Shown here: piece after piece, positions 15,651-24,579 of the stretch | Numbering within the stretch: position 1 is the first letter of the stretch | Layout: each line of letters begins with the position of its first letter | Assembly: GCA_021817985.1 (NCBI GenBank) | Contig: JAKAFK010000047.1 | Location: 1 to 32,877, forward strand | Source: Pseudomonadota bacterium | GTDB lineage: Bacteria > Pseudomonadota > Gammaproteobacteria > Burkholderiales > JAKAFK01 | Length of the DNA: 32,877 bases | Direction of reading: 5' to 3' | Position numbers and translations under genes: made by a program | Notes under the pieces: model-generated | Databases searched by the model: none | What the model saw: only the letters and a program-made list of their open reading frames with translations | Told to the model about the DNA's origin: nothing

Positions 15651-17069
15651 CTAGCCTCCCAAAGCGTGGGGAAACAGGACCGTAATGCCATACAGTCCGT
15701 TGCACAGGATCAATCCCACCATGATGGCAACCGAGACGGCATTGCGCGCGGGCGAGTTGACATGCGCCCCCATGAGCTCGCGATCGTTGAGGAGCATGAG
15801 CAGAAAGAGCATGGCCGCGGGCATGAAAACGGTGGCGATGACTTGAACGGTCAGGTTCAAGAATCCCAGCGGCAGGCCGGGAACCATGACGGCCACGGCT
15901 GCGGCGACCGTACCGACAATGGCCGGGAGATAGAACCAGACCGCCTGCCGCGGCGGTGCGTTGATCGACCGGTCGATGTCGAAGGCCTCGCCAATGGCCC
16001 AAGCGCTGCTTGCGGTGATCACGATCGACGCGATCAGGCCGGCCTCCATCAGCCCAAGGGCAAAGAGCGCCATCATCCCGCCGCCCAACTTGGTCCTGAT
16101 GACGGAGAGGACCTCCGCGGCATCGAGGTTTTGCGGATGGGGCACCCCTTTCAAGGTTCTCGCCGCGATGACGATGATGGCGATCGCGACCAACACCATG
16201 CCCGCGACGCCCAGCATCAGGTCGCGCCGGCCGGCGCGGATGTCGCGGGGCAGCAAGCCTTTGTCAACCACGCATGACTGCTGGAAGAAGAGCTGCCACG
16301 GCGCGATCGTGGTCCCGATGTTGGCCGATATCAGCACGAGGAAGGTGAGCGAGAGGAACCCGCCGGACACCGCCCAGCCGTGCCCTGCAAACGCGCCCGC
16401 CACGGCATGCCAGTCCGGATGCGAGGTCAGCGCCAAGGGCACGAAGATCAGGTTGAACGCGGCAATGAACAGCGAAATGCGCTCCCAAGTCCAGTAGCGC
16501 ATGAAAATGAGCACATAGGCGACAAATGCGAGCGATGCGGGAACCGTCAACCAGGGGGAAAGCCCCAAGGCCTGGCTTCCCAGGCGGATGCCGATGAACT
16601 CGGTGATCAGCGTCAGGACATTCGCGGCGACGAGATCGATGAGCGAAAACCAGCCCCAGAAGGCGCCATAGCGCTTCCAGATCAGTTCCGCATGCCCGCG
16701 CCGAGTCACCGCGCCCAGCCGGACGGTCATCTCCTGGACGAAATACGCGACGAAGCCGAGCACGATCATCGTGGGCAAAAAGAGCCCCAATCCGTACGTC
16801 GCCCCGGTTTGCGCATAGGTGATGACCCCACCCGCATCGTTGTCGCCCAGCATCACCAGCACCCCGGGACCAATCAGCGCCAATCCCAACGCAAGCCGGC
16901 CCTGCCAGCTGTTGGCGTTGCGCCGCAATTCATCCAAGTGCAGCCGGTCGCGCAGCCGATGCTCCAGCCCCTCCGGCACGGCACCCGCCTGCGCGAACCC
17001 TTCGGCATCAGGAACCGACGCGCCTCCCGCCGGCGTTGCGTCCATGACAACCGCATGCTTGTACGACAT
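15651..17069 (-). CDS. NRAMP-family metal transporter with atypical binding motifs
   Basis: This 472-residue protein is an NRAMP-fold transporter with about eleven membrane segments, after a roughly 55-residue hydrophilic N-terminus. Classical Mn/Fe NRAMPs bind metal with DPGN in helix 1 and MPH in helix 6. Here helix 1 reads GDNDAGG (Asp78 kept, Pro to Ala, Asn to Gly81) and helix 6 reads TTIAPWQLFFQQS (Met to Ala, His to Trp). The ligand set is therefore different, so the metal may not be Mn or Fe; Mg is one possibility, as in NRAMP-related magnesium transporters. The ATG at 17067-17069 follows a GAGAGGGG site. It heads a two-gene unit with the 65-aa protein. Confidence 0.9.
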   Translation of the reverse strand: MSYKHAVVMDATPAGGASVPDAEGFAQAGAVPEGLEHRLRDRLHLDELRRNANSWQGRLALGLALIGPGVLVMLGDNDAGGVITYAQTGATYGLGLFLPTMIVLGFVAYFVQEMTVRLGAVTRRGHAELIWKRYGAFWGWFSLIDLVAANVLTLITEFIGIRLGSQALGLSPWLTVPASLAFVAYVLIFMRYWTWERISLFIAAFNLIFVPLALTSHPDWHAVAGAFAGHGWAVSGGFLSLTFLVLISANIGTTIAPWQLFFQQSCVVDKGLLPRDIRAGRRDLMLGVAGMVLVAIAIIVIAARTLKGVPHPQNLDAAEVLSVIRTKLGGGMMALFALGLMEAGLIASIVITASSAWAIGEAFDIDRSINAPPRQAVWFYLPAIVGTVAAAVAVMVPGLPLGFLNLTVQVIATVFMPAAMLFLLMLLNDRELMGAHVNSPARNAVSVAIMVGLILCNGLYGITVLFPHALGG

Positions 17070-17777
17070 GTTGCAGCCCCTCTCAATCGGTGCTAATCAT
17101 TGCGCGGCAACACCCCGCCCGGACCGCCGCTTGGCAGGCCGCCCGGACGGGCGCCTTTCAACGGCCTACCCGGGGAAGCAGCAGCCCATAGGGACCGGCA
17201 CAAGCGGGACGATCGGCAGGTCGACCTGGAATCACCGGCTTGTCCGCGGATCCCGCCGGGAAGCCGGCACTGGCGCGCCGTCCCTTGAAGGGTCCCAGGA
17301 CCCGACGAAGCATTCCGTTGCGTTGGAGTTTGGCTGTCATTATATTCACCCCCGTATTTCAGTTTGGCGCTCGTCCGACGCGCCCATGAACCCAAGGCTG
17401 TCCGCGGCCGCTGCATCCCGCAGGCCCAAGGGGGGACCGAGGATACAGCGCGCGAAGGCCGTGCCCGAATCGCGAGCGACCCGACAACGACTTGATCCAG
17501 CCCGATGACTGGGAGGTGCTTTTAAACTCGCCGAACCGGCGAATGGCTTGTGACTTCGGCACCGTCCCGCTTTTTCAGCGGAACGGCGGAGGAGAAATGG
17601 ACTCTGGCCGCGGATCCCGCTGATTACCTGCTACAAGATCGACTAGGGCAACTGTCCATTGCGTGATTCCGCGTTTTTGACGACGGTGCGAATCATAGCG
17701 CCGGCGTCATGTGAAGTCAATCACTTGCGAGCATTTTTTGGGGTTCATTCGAGCAGCGGATCGCAGGCAGCGGCGCG
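17070..17777. other. Intergenic stretch upstream of the NRAMP gene
   Basis: This is about 708 bases without a firmly supported gene. It contains a perfect inverted repeat TCGCCG-AAC-CGGCGA at 17528-17542 and a small frame on the minus strand (17158-17340) listed separately. It probably carries the NRAMP promoter, perhaps with metal-responsive control, but I could not recognise a known operator such as a Fur or MntR box. Confidence 0.5.
17158..17340 (-). CDS. Possible small basic protein (60 aa), uncertain
   Basis: A start at 17338-17340 (ATG, MTAKLQRNGMLRRVLGPFKGRR) is preceded by GGGGGTGAATATA, a possible ribosome site. The frame runs to 17158 and is rich in Arg, Pro and Gly. No domain or membrane segment is seen, and the start of NRAMP is 88 bases downstream. 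It may be a leader or a small protein, or a chance frame in GC-rich DNA. Confidence 0.25.
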   Translation of the reverse strand: MTAKLQRNGMLRRVLGPFKGRRASAGFPAGSADKPVIPGRPADRPACAGPYGLLLPRVGR

Positions 17778-18143
17778 TCAGGCCATCCCTGCGCGGGAAA
17801 GCTTGGCGACAAGGTAATCCTTGAGGGCATTGGCGTTGTTGTGAACACCGTCGTGCGCGCTATAGAGCAAGGTCACATTGCCGGCGCGCGCATGCTCCAG
17901 CATTCCCTCCCAGGACGCCGGATGGGCGTCAAGCTCGGCTTGATAGCGTCGCCGGAACTCCACCCACTTGACCGGGTCATGGTTGAACCAGCGGCGCAGA
18001 TCGTCGCTCGGCGCGACATCCTTCAGCCACACGGCCGATCCCAGCGCCTCCTTCTTGACGCCGCGTGGCCAGAGGCGCTCGACCAGATAGCGCGCGCCAT
18101 CCTCCGCCGCAATAGGTTCGTAGACACGCTTGGTGCGAATCAT
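17778..18143 (-). CDS. DUF488-family protein
   Basis: This 121-residue soluble protein follows the DUF488 pattern: IRTKRVYEP, DGARYLVERLWPRGVKKE, WLKDVAPSDDLRRWFNHDP, then VTLLYSAHDGVHNNANAL and a C-terminal helix. The DUF488 fold is widespread in bacteria and archaea; its biochemical role is not established. The start ATG at 18141-18143 matches the usual N-terminus, while a longer frame upstream is unlike the family. It is divergent from the marR-like gene at 18304, with 160 bases between them, so the MarR protein may control it. Confidence 0.9.
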   Translation of the reverse strand: MIRTKRVYEPIAAEDGARYLVERLWPRGVKKEALGSAVWLKDVAPSDDLRRWFNHDPVKWVEFRRRYQAELDAHPASWEGMLEHARAGNVTLLYSAHDGVHNNANALKDYLVAKLSRAGMA

Positions 18144-18303
18144 GCGCAACGGCTCCCGATGGCCCCATTCCTTCCATTGTAGCCGCCCGGCATTCGGCCC
18201 GGGCGTCGCGGCGTCGGTACGCGGCGCCCCCGCCTCCGGCCGTTTGCGCAAGCCCTCACTTTTCGGCAGAATGAAGCCTGCCGTGCACCCGTGCCCATGA
18301 CCC

Positions 18304-18741
18304 ATGCCGCCCGTTCCCGCTTCAGAGCAGTTTGGCATCACCTTGGCGGAGCTCTCGAGACTCTGGCGCCGAAAGCTCGACGAGCGACTGAGGCCGCTGG
18401 GCTTGAGCCAGGCCAAATGGATTACGCTGCTCCAGCTTTCGCTGGCGCCCGAGGGCACGACGCAGAAGGAACTGGCCGAGCGCATCGGCATCGAGGGCCC
18501 CACCCTCGTCGGCCTGCTCGACCGCCTGGAAGCCGACGGCTGGGTCGAACGGCACGAGTCGACCACCGACCGGCGCAGCAAGATCGTCCATCTCTCCGCT
18601 CGCGCGAACCCGGTCCTGGCTCAAATCCGCACCATTGCGGCCACGTTGCGGGGCGAAATTTTCGCCGATCTCGCGGACGAAGACCTCGGCGCCTGCTACG
18701 AGACGCTCCTTTGCCTCAAAGCCAGGCTGGAGAGACTTTAG
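18304..18741 (+). CDS. MarR/SlyA-family transcription regulator
   Basis: This 145-residue regulator has the standard winged helix-turn-helix of the MarR family. The dimer helix (FGITLAELSRLWRRKLDERLRPLGLSQ) is followed by the recognition region TTQKELAERIGIEGPTLVGLLDRLEADG and the wing WVERHESTTDRRSKIVHLS. A C-terminal dimerisation helix completes it. Members usually repress divergent or adjacent genes and respond to phenolic or oxidative ligands. Candidate targets here are the divergent DUF488 gene and the downstream M16 peptidase, though 202 bases separate it from the latter. No cysteine-based redox switch is obvious apart from two cysteines near the end. Confidence 0.93.
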   Translation: MPPVPASEQFGITLAELSRLWRRKLDERLRPLGLSQAKWITLLQLSLAPEGTTQKELAERIGIEGPTLVGLLDRLEADGWVERHESTTDRRSKIVHLSARANPVLAQIRTIAATLRGEIFADLADEDLGACYETLLCLKARLERL

Positions 18742-18943
18742 ATCGCGGCCGCACGAGCCCGTCAGCGGCGCCGCGGGAACTCGCTCCACGGCGGCGCAGT
18801 CCTATAGCCGTCACGCCGGTGCCACGCGCGGCGGAGCGACGTCCGGCGCGTCTCGCGCGAAAAGCCGGCGCCTTCTTTGCCATACTGCGAATGCTCCGTA
18901 CCATTACGGCCACAACAACGCATCAATCAGGAGAATAATCGCC

Positions 18944-21673
18944 ATGCCGCCCCTCAGCCCCATCCCTGGAAGAAAAACAATGCGGTCGCACCGCGCCTTC
19001 GGGTTCTGGCGCATGGTTCGGGCGGCGGGGAAGGCGGCCGTGCTCTCGGCCGCCTGCCTAAGCATCGCACACGCCGCGGCGGGGCATCCGCCCGCCGTCC
19101 TCCGCGCCACACTGCACAATGGCCTGCGGGTCATCATCGTGCGCAATCGCCTCGCCCCCGTCGTCACGACCGAAGTCAATTATCTGGTCGGCTCCGACGA
19201 GGCGCTGGCCGGCTTCCCTGGCATGGCCCACGCCCAGGAACACATGATGTTCCGGGGCAGCCCCGGCCTGTCCGCGGGCCAACTCGCAGCGATCACCGCC
19301 GACATGGGGGGCGAGTTCGACGCCGACACCCAGCAGTCGGTGACGCAGTATTTTTTCACGGTGCCCGCGAAGGATCTGGATGTCGCGCTGCGCATCGAAT
19401 CGATCCGCATGCACGGCGTCCTGGACAGCCAAGCCTTGTGGAGCAAGGAACGGGGCGCCATCGAGCAGGAAGTGGCACGAGACCTTTCCAGCCCCACCTA
19501 CGTGTTCTATAAGCGCCTGCTGAGCACCATGTTCGCGGGGACACCCTACGCCCACGACGCGCTCGGCACCAAGGCGTCATTCGACAAGACCACAGGGGCC
19601 ATGCTCCAGCGCTTCCATCAGACCTGGTATGCGCCCAACAACGCCATCCTGGTCGTGGTGGGGGATGTCGATCCGGACCGGACCCTCAAGAAGATCAAGG
19701 CGCTCTTCGGCGATCTTCCGGCCAAACGGCTGCCCGCGCGCCCGCGCATCTCGCTGCGGCCGGTCGCACCCCAGACGCTGCATCTGAAGACGGATCAGCC
19801 GTATGGCATGGCGATCGTTTCCTTCCGCATGCCGGGCTATGCAAGCCCCGATTACCCCGCGGCTGAGGTGCTCGCGGACGTTCTGGCCAGCCAGCGCGGA
19901 AATCTCTATGCCCTGGTCCCAGCGGGCAAGGCGCTGTTCACCGACTTCTCCCTGGATCCTCTGAAAGAGGCGGGTCTGGGCTTCGGCATCGCCGGATTTC
20001 CCAAGGGGGCGGATCCCAATGCCCTGGTCGCGGAGCTTCGCCGCGTGCTCGCGGATTACCGGGACCATGGCGTGCCGGCGGATCTGGTCGCGGCGGCCAA
20101 GCGCCACGAGGTCGCCCAAGCGGAATTCGAGAAGAATTCCATCCCGGGCCTTGCCGATGCCTGGTCGCAAGCCGTCGCCGTCGAAAACCAGCATTCGCCC
20201 GAGGCGGCCGTGCGCGCGATCTCCGCGGTCACCGTGGCCGATGTCGACCGCGTCGCGCGCCGCTATCTCGACCTCGACCATGCCGTCACCGCCGTGCTGA
20301 CGCCGCAGGCCTCCGGCAAGCCGATCGCATCCAGCGGTTTCGGCGGGAAGGAATCCTTCGCCCCGAAGGAAGTGAAGCGCGTGGCGCTGCCGTCCTGGGC
20401 CAAGCAGGACCTCTCGCGCCTGAGCATCCCCGCATCGACCCTGCACCCGGTCGTCACCATCCTGCCCAATGGGCTGAAGCTCATCGTGCAACCGGAATCC
20501 ATCAGCAAAACGGTCAGCGTCATCGGCCACATCAGGAACAACGCCGACCTGGAGGCGCCGGCCGGGCAAGAAGGCGTCTCCGACGTGCTGGGACAGCTGT
20601 TTTCGTACGGCACCACGCACCTCGGTCGCCTTGCCTTCCAGAAGGCCCTGGACGACATCGGCGCCGTCGAAAGCGCGGGAACGAGCTTCAGCCTGCAGGT
20701 CCTCAACTCCCACGTCGATCGCGGCATCGCCCTGCTGGCCGCCAACGAGCTCCATCCGGCGCTGCCACAGGCGGCCTTTGCCGTGGTGCGCCAACAGGTC
20801 GCCGCGACGGCCGCAGGCCAGCTTGAAAGCCCCGACTATCTGGCTGGACGCGCCCTGAAGAAATCGCTTTTCCCGAAACAGGATCCCACGCTGCGGCAGG
20901 TCACGCCGAGCAGCGTTTCCCATCTGACGCTGCAGGACGTTCAGCGCTATTACCGGCACGTCTTCCGGCCCGATCTCACCACCATCGTCGTCATCGGGGA
21001 CATCACGCCGCAAGAGGCCCGTCGCGAGGTCGAGAAATACTTCGGCGGCTGGAAGGCAGCCGGCCCGAAACCAGAAACCGACCTGGCCGCGGTGCCGCTC
21101 AACAAGGCCTCCGTCATCCACGTCCCGGATGCCAGCCGCATTCAGGACAAGGTGGTGCTCGCCGAGACGATCGGCATCAACCGCTTCAGCCCCGACTACT
21201 ATGCGCTGGAACTTGGCAATCACGTCCTGGGCGGTGCCTTCTACGCAACGCGCTTGTACCGTGACCTGAGGGAAAACACCGGACTCGTTTACTACGTGAC
21301 GTCCGACTTCGATGTGGGCAAGGCGCGAGGCATCTATATGGTCAATTACGGCTGCGACCCCGGGAACGTCCTCAAGGCCCGCGCAATCGTGGATCACAAC
21401 CTCGAACAGATGCGGGACACCCCGGTGTCGGCCGGCGAGCTCACCCGGGCCAAGGCTCTCCTTCTGCGGGAGATTCCCTTGTCCGAGTCAAGCGTCGACC
21501 GCATTGCCGGGGGTTATCTCTCGCGCAGCGATCTAGGCCTGCCGCTCGACGAACCCGTGCGCGCGGCGCGCAAGTATGTGGCCCTGAACGCCCGCCAAGT
21601 GCAGCAAGCCTATGCCAAATGGATCAACCCGAAACGGCTTGTGCTGTTGACGCAAGGGCCTCAGCCTCACTGA
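18944..21673 (+). CDS. M16-family zinc metallopeptidase, exported
   Basis: This 909-residue, double-unit M16 (pitrilysin-type) peptidase has the inverted zinc motif HxxEH at residues 96-100 (GMAHAQEHMMF). A third ligand glutamate lies about 76 residues later in GAIEQEVARD. The N-terminal unit is the active one; the second (from about residue 500, TLHPVVTILPNGLKLIV) lacks the motif and likely forms half of the chamber. The RY motif near the C-terminus is seen as ATRLYRDLRENTGLVYYV. A signal peptide (AAVLSAACLSIAHAAAG) indicates export. Starts at 18944 and 18980 both have ribosome-like sites; the second leaves a conventional signal length. It probably degrades peptides in the periplasm. Confidence 0.93.
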   Translation: MPPLSPIPGRKTMRSHRAFGFWRMVRAAGKAAVLSAACLSIAHAAAGHPPAVLRATLHNGLRVIIVRNRLAPVVTTEVNYLVGSDEALAGFPGMAHAQEHMMFRGSPGLSAGQLAAITADMGGEFDADTQQSVTQYFFTVPAKDLDVALRIESIRMHGVLDSQALWSKERGAIEQEVARDLSSPTYVFYKRLLSTMFAGTPYAHDALGTKASFDKTTGAMLQRFHQTWYAPNNAILVVVGDVDPDRTLKKIKALFGDLPAKRLPARPRISLRPVAPQTLHLKTDQPYGMAIVSFRMPGYASPDYPAAEVLADVLASQRGNLYALVPAGKALFTDFSLDPLKEAGLGFGIAGFPKGADPNALVAELRRVLADYRDHGVPADLVAAAKRHEVAQAEFEKNSIPGLADAWSQAVAVENQHSPEAAVRAISAVTVADVDRVARRYLDLDHAVTAVLTPQASGKPIASSGFGGKESFAPKEVKRVALPSWAKQDLSRLSIPASTLHPVVTILPNGLKLIVQPESISKTVSVIGHIRNNADLEAPAGQEGVSDVLGQLFSYGTTHLGRLAFQKALDDIGAVESAGTSFSLQVLNSHVDRGIALLAANELHPALPQAAFAVVRQQVAATAAGQLESPDYLAGRALKKSLFPKQDPTLRQVTPSSVSHLTLQDVQRYYRHVFRPDLTTIVVIGDITPQEARREVEKYFGGWKAAGPKPETDLAAVPLNKASVIHVPDASRIQDKVVLAETIGINRFSPDYYALELGNHVLGGAFYATRLYRDLRENTGLVYYVTSDFDVGKARGIYMVNYGCDPGNVLKARAIVDHNLEQMRDTPVSAGELTRAKALLLREIPLSESSVDRIAGGYLSRSDLGLPLDEPVRAARKYVALNARQVQQAYAKWINPKRLVLLTQGPQPH

Positions 21674-21688
21674 CGGCAAGCGTCCGCC

Positions 21689-21719
21689 GCCTGCGCCCCT
21701 CGCTCGAGCGGGTGCAGGC
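21689..21719 (+). terminator. Terminator-like hairpin after the M16 peptidase
   Basis: GCCTGCGCCC (21689-21698) pairs with GGGTGCAGGC (21710-21719) over ten positions with one G-T pair. It starts 16 bases after the stop. There is no T run. The remaining gap to 22012 (about 290 bases) shows no gene. Confidence 0.4.
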
Positions 21720-22012
21720 GCAAGGGTGCCGCGCCGCGAGCGCCACCCATGGCGCGAAACCCGAAAATCCCGTAACATAGGCTTGTAGCCTTCAAGTTGA
21801 CTCGGCCGGCAAAGAGTGTTGCCGCCGTTACGCCTTCGGCAGACCGCTCCGGCGTGCAGCTGTGAGGACAGTCAGGTAATCCGCGCATGCTCGGTTCACG
21901 CACTTCGCGACGACACACCGTCTCCGGGCATCGCATTGGGAGAAAGCGAGCCGTCACGCCTGTGGTCGCGAGGCCTTGTGGCATGCTGCCCTTCGTGCAC
22001 GGCTTTCCGCAG

Positions 22013-23083
22013 ATGATCATGAAATTGTCACGTCGATTTGTCGCCGCAACCCGCGGGTTGGGGCTCGCCGCCGCGCTCTCGCTCGTCGCCTTGAAACCCG
22101 CCGCCGCCGACACCTTTGTCTTGCCGACGAATGGCAGCAATGTGGTCGGGAAAGTCCAGGTGGTCATCGCAACCTACAAGGACACGCTTCCCGACATCGC
22201 GCGCCGCTACGACCTGGGCTATCGGGAAATCACTCAGGCCAACCCGCACGTGGATCCTTGGCTGCCGGGCCAAGGCACGCGCGTCGTGTTGCCCACCCGA
22301 TTCATACTCCCCAACGTCCCCTATAAAGGCATCGTCGTCGACATTGGGGAAATGCGCCTCTTCTATTTCCCCAAGCCCAAGCCAGGACAGCCCGCGGTGG
22401 TCATCACCCATCCCATCGGAATCGGGCGCATGAATTGGGAAACGCCCATCGGCACCACGCTAGTGATCCGGAAGATCCCCAATCCCGTCTGGCACGTCCC
22501 CCCGTCAATCCAAGCGGAACACGCGAAGGAGGGCTTCCCTCTGCCGGACATCGTTCCCGCCGGACCCAACAACCCGCTCGGGCAGTTCGCATTGCAGCTC
22601 GGCATCCCCGGCTACCTGATTCATGGGACCAACAAGCCCTATGGTGTCGGCATGCGCGTGAGCCACGGCTGCATGCATCTGTATCCCGAAGACATTGCCG
22701 CCCTGTTCAAGGAAGTGCCGGTCGGCACGCCGGTGCGCCTCATCAATGCGCCCTATCTCGCCGGTTGGTCCGATGGCAAAATCTATTTGGCCGCTCATCT
22801 GCCGCTGGAAGAGCAAAGAAAAGCCTGGGCGGGCGATATGACGCCCATGGTCGAGGCCGTGATGGAGGCCCCCCACACTGCCGGGACGCCGATCGACTGG
22901 AACAAGGCCATCCGGGTGACCAAGGCCGCCCTAGGCATCCCCATTCCCATTTCGCCGAACACCCCCGACACCTCGGCCATTATTGCAGCCGCACCGGTCA
23001 TTGGGGCCGGGCCGTCCGGAAAGCCGGCATCCGAGGCCCAAAAGACGCCCGGGCCCTATCTGGCAAAGAACTCAGGCCACTGA
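22013..23083 (+). CDS. L,D-transpeptidase with LysM-like domain
   Basis: This 356-residue exported enzyme cross-links peptidoglycan or attaches proteins to it. After a signal peptide (residues 1-32, ending KPAAA) comes a LysM-like region at about 47-93 (ATYKDTLPDIARRYDLGYREITQAN). The YkuD catalytic domain starts near residue 105. The active site is intact: His204 in IHGTNKP and Cys220 in RVSHGCMHL. The C-terminal 100 residues are proline- and alanine-rich and probably flexible. MIMKLSRR and MKLSRR starts are two codons apart. It belongs to the ErfK/YbiS/YcfS group by architecture. A strong terminator follows. Confidence 0.95.
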   Translation: MIMKLSRRFVAATRGLGLAAALSLVALKPAAADTFVLPTNGSNVVGKVQVVIATYKDTLPDIARRYDLGYREITQANPHVDPWLPGQGTRVVLPTRFILPNVPYKGIVVDIGEMRLFYFPKPKPGQPAVVITHPIGIGRMNWETPIGTTLVIRKIPNPVWHVPPSIQAEHAKEGFPLPDIVPAGPNNPLGQFALQLGIPGYLIHGTNKPYGVGMRVSHGCMHLYPEDIAALFKEVPVGTPVRLINAPYLAGWSDGKIYLAAHLPLEEQRKAWAGDMTPMVEAVMEAPHTAGTPIDWNKAIRVTKAALGIPIPISPNTPDTSAIIAAAPVIGAGPSGKPASEAQKTPGPYLAKNSGH

Positions 23084-23113
23084 GCACCCTGATCGAGCAA
23101 AGACGCTAAAAGC

Positions 23114-23142
23114 AAAGGGCCCCGCATTCGACGGGGCCCTTT
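23114..23142. terminator. Strong bidirectional terminator
   Basis: AAAGGGCCCCG and CGGGGCCCTTT form an 11-bp perfect stem around a seven-base loop (CATTCGA). It ends in T on the plus strand and, read on the other strand, also in T. It lies between the L,D-transpeptidase and the convergent lipoprotein gene and should stop both. Confidence 0.9.
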
Positions 23143-23162
23143 GCCGTTGCGGAAAGCCGTGA

Positions 23163-23471
23163 TTACTTTTCCATGGCCTTCTTGAACATGCGGCTCGCTT
23201 TTTCGTTCGCTTCATTCGCGGCCGTTTTCGCTTGATCCGCTGCAGTCATCGCCGCATCCGCCTTGTTCATGGCATCATTGGCTTTGCTCAGCGCATCGTT
23301 GGCCGTCGATTGGGCGGCATTGGCCTTGCTCAGCGCGTCGTCGGCGGTCGTTTGCGCCTTGTCCGCCTTGGCGGAAACAGCGCTCAGATCGCCCGTGCTA
23401 GCGCATGCGCTCAGGGCCAGGGGCAACGCAATCGCGGCCATCTTCAAGAGACTGGTCAATTTTTGATTCAC
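23163..23471 (-). CDS. Alanine-zipper lipoprotein (Lpp/OprI-like)
   Basis: This 102-residue lipoprotein has the signal MNQKLTSLLKMAAIALPLAL and lipobox LSAC (Cys23 would be lipidated). The mature part is one long coiled coil with heptad-like repeats such as ADDALSKANAAQ, ANDALSKANDAM and ADAAMTAADQA. This is the alanine-zipper form seen in Lpp and OprI. It ends in KKAMEK, and a C-terminal lysine in Lpp is the site joined to peptidoglycan by L,D-transpeptidases. Two such enzymes flank this gene, so the same link is plausible here. A GGAG ribosome site precedes the ATG. Confidence 0.9.
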   Translation of the reverse strand: MNQKLTSLLKMAAIALPLALSACASTGDLSAVSAKADKAQTTADDALSKANAAQSTANDALSKANDAMNKADAAMTAADQAKTAANEANEKASRMFKKAMEK

Positions 23472-23594
23472 GGTATTTCTCCTTTTCTTCTTTTGTCACA
23501 CGGAGCGAAACAACATTAGCAGGATAGTCGAAGTGTCACGACATTTCCAGGGGACAGCGACGCACACCGGCTTTCCGCCTAGCATTCGCGCTGG

Positions 23595-24293
23595 TTATCG
23601 TATCACGACTTTCGTCCCTATCCCAACCCATTTCGACAAAGACGCGATCTGACCGTTCGTCAACGCCACACACCCTTCGGTCCAATTGTACGCCTGGTGG
23701 ATGAGCAGGCTTCCCGCTCCCAGGCCATGAATCCCGATTTGCCCGCCCAAAGGCGTATCCTGGGGGGGGATACGGTGCGCGGCCAGGCTGGCGATGATTT
23801 CGTCATAGACCTTCCGGTCGATCAGATGCTTGCCATAGGCCCGATCGGCTTCCGCCATGTTGGGGAAGTCCAGTCCATAGAAGATCCGGAAACGGCTGTC
23901 GCGGTCGATCCATGCGATATGGAATGTGCCCAACGGGGTCTTGCCGTCCCCTCGCAGGTGCGTTTTTCCGACTCCGCCGCGCCCAAGGGAGACATCGTCA
24001 TACTGCGCCAGCACATGATGATCTTGCGCCGGCCCCTCCATGACATAAACGGTCTCCGTTCGCGTGTCGACGAGGACCCAAGGAACGCCGCCCCGCGCCA
24101 TCGCGGGCACCGCCGAGAGCAGCGACAACCCCAAAGTCCCTAGCAGGCCCAACGCAGCGCCCAAACGACGCCTCCGGGTCCGCCTCTCGCGAGAGCACGT
24201 GAAGACCCGCGCCGCGCCATGCAGCAGCCCGGTTGCCCGTGCCGACCCGTGAGCCGGCTGCCGAACGGCGCCCACCACCCCACGACCAAACAT
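23595..24293 (-). CDS. L,D-transpeptidase (YkuD/YafK-type)
   Basis: This 232-residue enzyme has an Arg-rich N-terminus followed by a signal-anchor-like hydrophobic segment (LGLLGTLGLSLLSAVPAMA). The catalytic domain contains VLVDTRTETVYVMEG, GKTPLGTFHI and the active site His189 (IGIHGLG) and Cys208 (NWTEGCVALTN). The EGCVALTN form, with Glu instead of Ser before Gly-Cys, is common in YafK-like members. Its true start is uncertain: the ATG at 24291 gives an unusually long Arg-rich leader, and a start nearer the hydrophobic segment is possible. It lies 123 bases downstream of the lipoprotein gene on the same strand. Confidence 0.88.
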   Translation of the reverse strand: MFGRGVVGAVRQPAHGSARATGLLHGAARVFTCSRERRTRRRRLGAALGLLGTLGLSLLSAVPAMARGGVPWVLVDTRTETVYVMEGPAQDHHVLAQYDDVSLGRGGVGKTHLRGDGKTPLGTFHIAWIDRDSRFRIFYGLDFPNMAEADRAYGKHLIDRKVYDEIIASLAAHRIPPQDTPLGGQIGIHGLGAGSLLIHQAYNWTEGCVALTNGQIASLSKWVGIGTKVVIR

Positions 24294-24460
24294 TTCCGAG
24301 AGCCCTCCCCGATGACGTATGCTTGGAGGCCGTATCTCCCCATGAGGGAAAATCCTCCAAGCGAAAAGACCGGACTCCGCGTGTCAGAGTCCATACCTTG
24401 ATCAGCCCCCACAATCGTACCATATCCGCGCTTATGCCCTACAAGGACACCGGCGGTGCA

Positions 24461-24513
24461 GAAAACAAACAATCCGTCCGCACGAGGAGTATAGAGAACA
24501 AGTTATCTGTCCG
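24461..24513. repeat. Two imperfect 20-bp direct repeats
   Basis: GAAAACAAACAATCCGTCCG (24461-24480) and GAGAACAAGTTATCTGTCCG (24494-24513) match at 15 of 20 positions, with starts 33 bases apart. Paired short repeats of this kind occur as transposase-binding sites at the ends of some insertion sequences; no transposase is near. Confidence 0.5.
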
Positions 24514-24541
24514 GGTCTGATGGTATGGACCCGCCCCCCTA

Positions 24542-24579
24542 CTGCACAGCCACCACCGGCCGCGAAAGTGGCTGTGCAG
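24542..24579. repeat. Perfect 12-bp inverted repeat
   Basis: CTGCACAGCCAC (24542-24553) and GTGGCTGTGCAG (24568-24579) are perfect reverse complements around a 14-base GC-rich loop. No T run follows, so it is not a typical terminator. It could be a recombination site, an operator or a stable RNA hairpin. Confidence 0.75.

Noticed and set aside
19577-21397. Minus-strand open frame of 606 codons
   Set aside because: It is antisense to the M16 peptidase, whose motifs and length are convincing. No motif or ribosome site supports the antisense frame.
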